Shown here piece by piece: positions 22,984-23,644 of a stretch of 23,644 bases of DNA; position 1 is the stretch's first letter; each line of letters begins with the position of its first letter. Made by a program: the position numbers and the translations under genes. This DNA comes from Methanocorpusculum sp. (GTDB lineage Archaea; Halobacteriota; Methanomicrobia; Methanomicrobiales; Methanocorpusculaceae). The notes under the pieces are model-generated. The model was not told the DNA's origin. It searched no databases and saw only the letters and a list, made by a program, of their open reading frames with translations. Location: NCBI GenBank assembly GCA_029987395.1, contig DALTVX010000009.1, forward strand, positions 1 to 23,644. Direction: 5' to 3'.

Positions 22984-23643
22984 TTAACAGTCCATTGGAC
23001 TCATCTTTTTGTGTTCACCTGCGAGAACAGATGCTTCATGTTTTTTTCGATATGCTTGCAGATCTTTGATCGTGACAAATGTCAGTCCATACTGTTCTGC
23101 CATCAGGATAAGTTCAGGGGTCCGCATCATTTCTCCATCATCTGCCATGATCTCACAGCATAAACCGGCTTCCTTCAGACCTGCGAGCTTCATAAGATCG
23201 ACGGTCGCCTCGGTGTGACCCTCACGCTCAAAAATCCCGTTGTCTTTTGCCTGCAGCGGGAACATATGTCCCGGTCTTCGGAAATCTTCAGGTTTTGTAT
23301 TCGGTTCAATACATTTTCGCGCTGTGAGCCCCCGCTCAACTGCTGAGATACCGGTGGTGGTATCGACATGATCGATGGAGACCGTAAATGCAGTTTCATG
23401 GTTATCCGTGTTCTTCGTCACCATCGGCGGCAGAGAAAGTTTTTCGACAAGTGTTCTGCTCATCGGCATACAGATGAGACCGCGACCGTATTTTGCCATG
23501 AAGTTAACATTCTCTGTCGTGGCATGTTCGGCGGCACAGATCAGATCGCCTTCGTTCTCTCTGTTTTCATCATCGGTGACGATGATCATCTCTCCATTCC
23601 TGAGTGATGCCAGAGCCTCTTTGATCGAGTTAAATTCAAACAT
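22984..23643 (-). CDS. ribB: 3,4-dihydroxy-2-butanone 4-phosphate synthase
   Basis: A 219-residue enzyme that makes 3,4-dihydroxy-2-butanone 4-phosphate and formate from ribulose 5-phosphate, the four-carbon donor for lumazine synthase next door. Motifs: VTDDENRENEGDLICAAE near residues 22-39 with the metal and acid residues, YGRGLICMPM, RRPGHMFPLQAKDNG and GHTEATVDLMKLAG. It is the monofunctional form with no GTP cyclohydrolase II domain, ending after HKKMSPMDC. The ATG at 23643 lies one base from the window edge, so its promoter is out of view. The start fits the family (MFEFNSIKEAL). Confidence 0.95.
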   Translation of the reverse strand: MFEFNSIKEALASLRNGEMIIVTDDENRENEGDLICAAEHATTENVNFMAKYGRGLICMPMSRTLVEKLSLPPMVTKNTDNHETAFTVSIDHVDTTTGISAVERGLTARKCIEPNTKPEDFRRPGHMFPLQAKDNGIFEREGHTEATVDLMKLAGLKEAGLCCEIMADDGEMMRTPELILMAEQYGLTFVTIKDLQAYRKKHEASVLAGEHKKMSPMDC

Positions 23644-23644
23644 A

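Overview
The window looks like chromosomal DNA of a methanogenic archaeon of the order Methanomicrobiales, possibly close to Methanocorpusculum. That placement is an inference. It rests on a YcaO/TfuA pair of the kind that makes thioglycine in methyl-coenzyme M reductase, a PCNA-linked NreA repair protein, surface proteins of a type I associate with Methanomicrobiales, archaeal TATA boxes close to start codons, and T-rich terminators. No rRNA, tRNA, CRISPR array or transposase was seen.

Left part (1-6941): the end of a small basic protein; a convergent radical-SAM tRNA methylthiotransferase; then, all on the plus strand and mostly with their own promoters, polyphosphate kinase, an HdeD-like membrane protein, a helix-turn-helix/coiled-coil protein, the DNA repair protein NreA and a flavodoxin-like protein.

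Middle part (6942-13151) is the accessory region. A 1.4 kb stretch without an intact gene holds a frameshifted gene relic, a cassette bounded by inverted CATCCGT repeats that contains a TATA box, a strong hairpin and a T-run (a candidate small RNA), and an array of short hairpin words with an inverted partner. Two tandem paralogous secreted surface proteins follow, duplicated together with promoter and terminator. After the second copy a C-terminal domain survives as a fossil in the same reading frame.

Right part (13152-23643): a minus-strand set (PspC protein, a DUF5591-like domain, a YigZ/IMPACT protein and a four-cysteine protein); a coupled minus-strand operon ycaO-tfuA-thiF-like; a divergent MsrA-MsrB fusion; a PEGA-repeat surface protein with a membrane anchor; a MoeA-like protein with a shortened C-terminal domain overlapping a SAM methyltransferase; a TPR protein; and the riboflavin genes for 3,4-dihydroxy-2-butanone 4-phosphate synthase and lumazine synthase.

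The points most worth a second look are the inverted-repeat cassette with the candidate RNA (7173-7464), the E1-like protein locked into the YcaO/TfuA operon, the fossil domain after the duplicated surface genes, and a perfect palindrome just upstream of the moeA-like gene.
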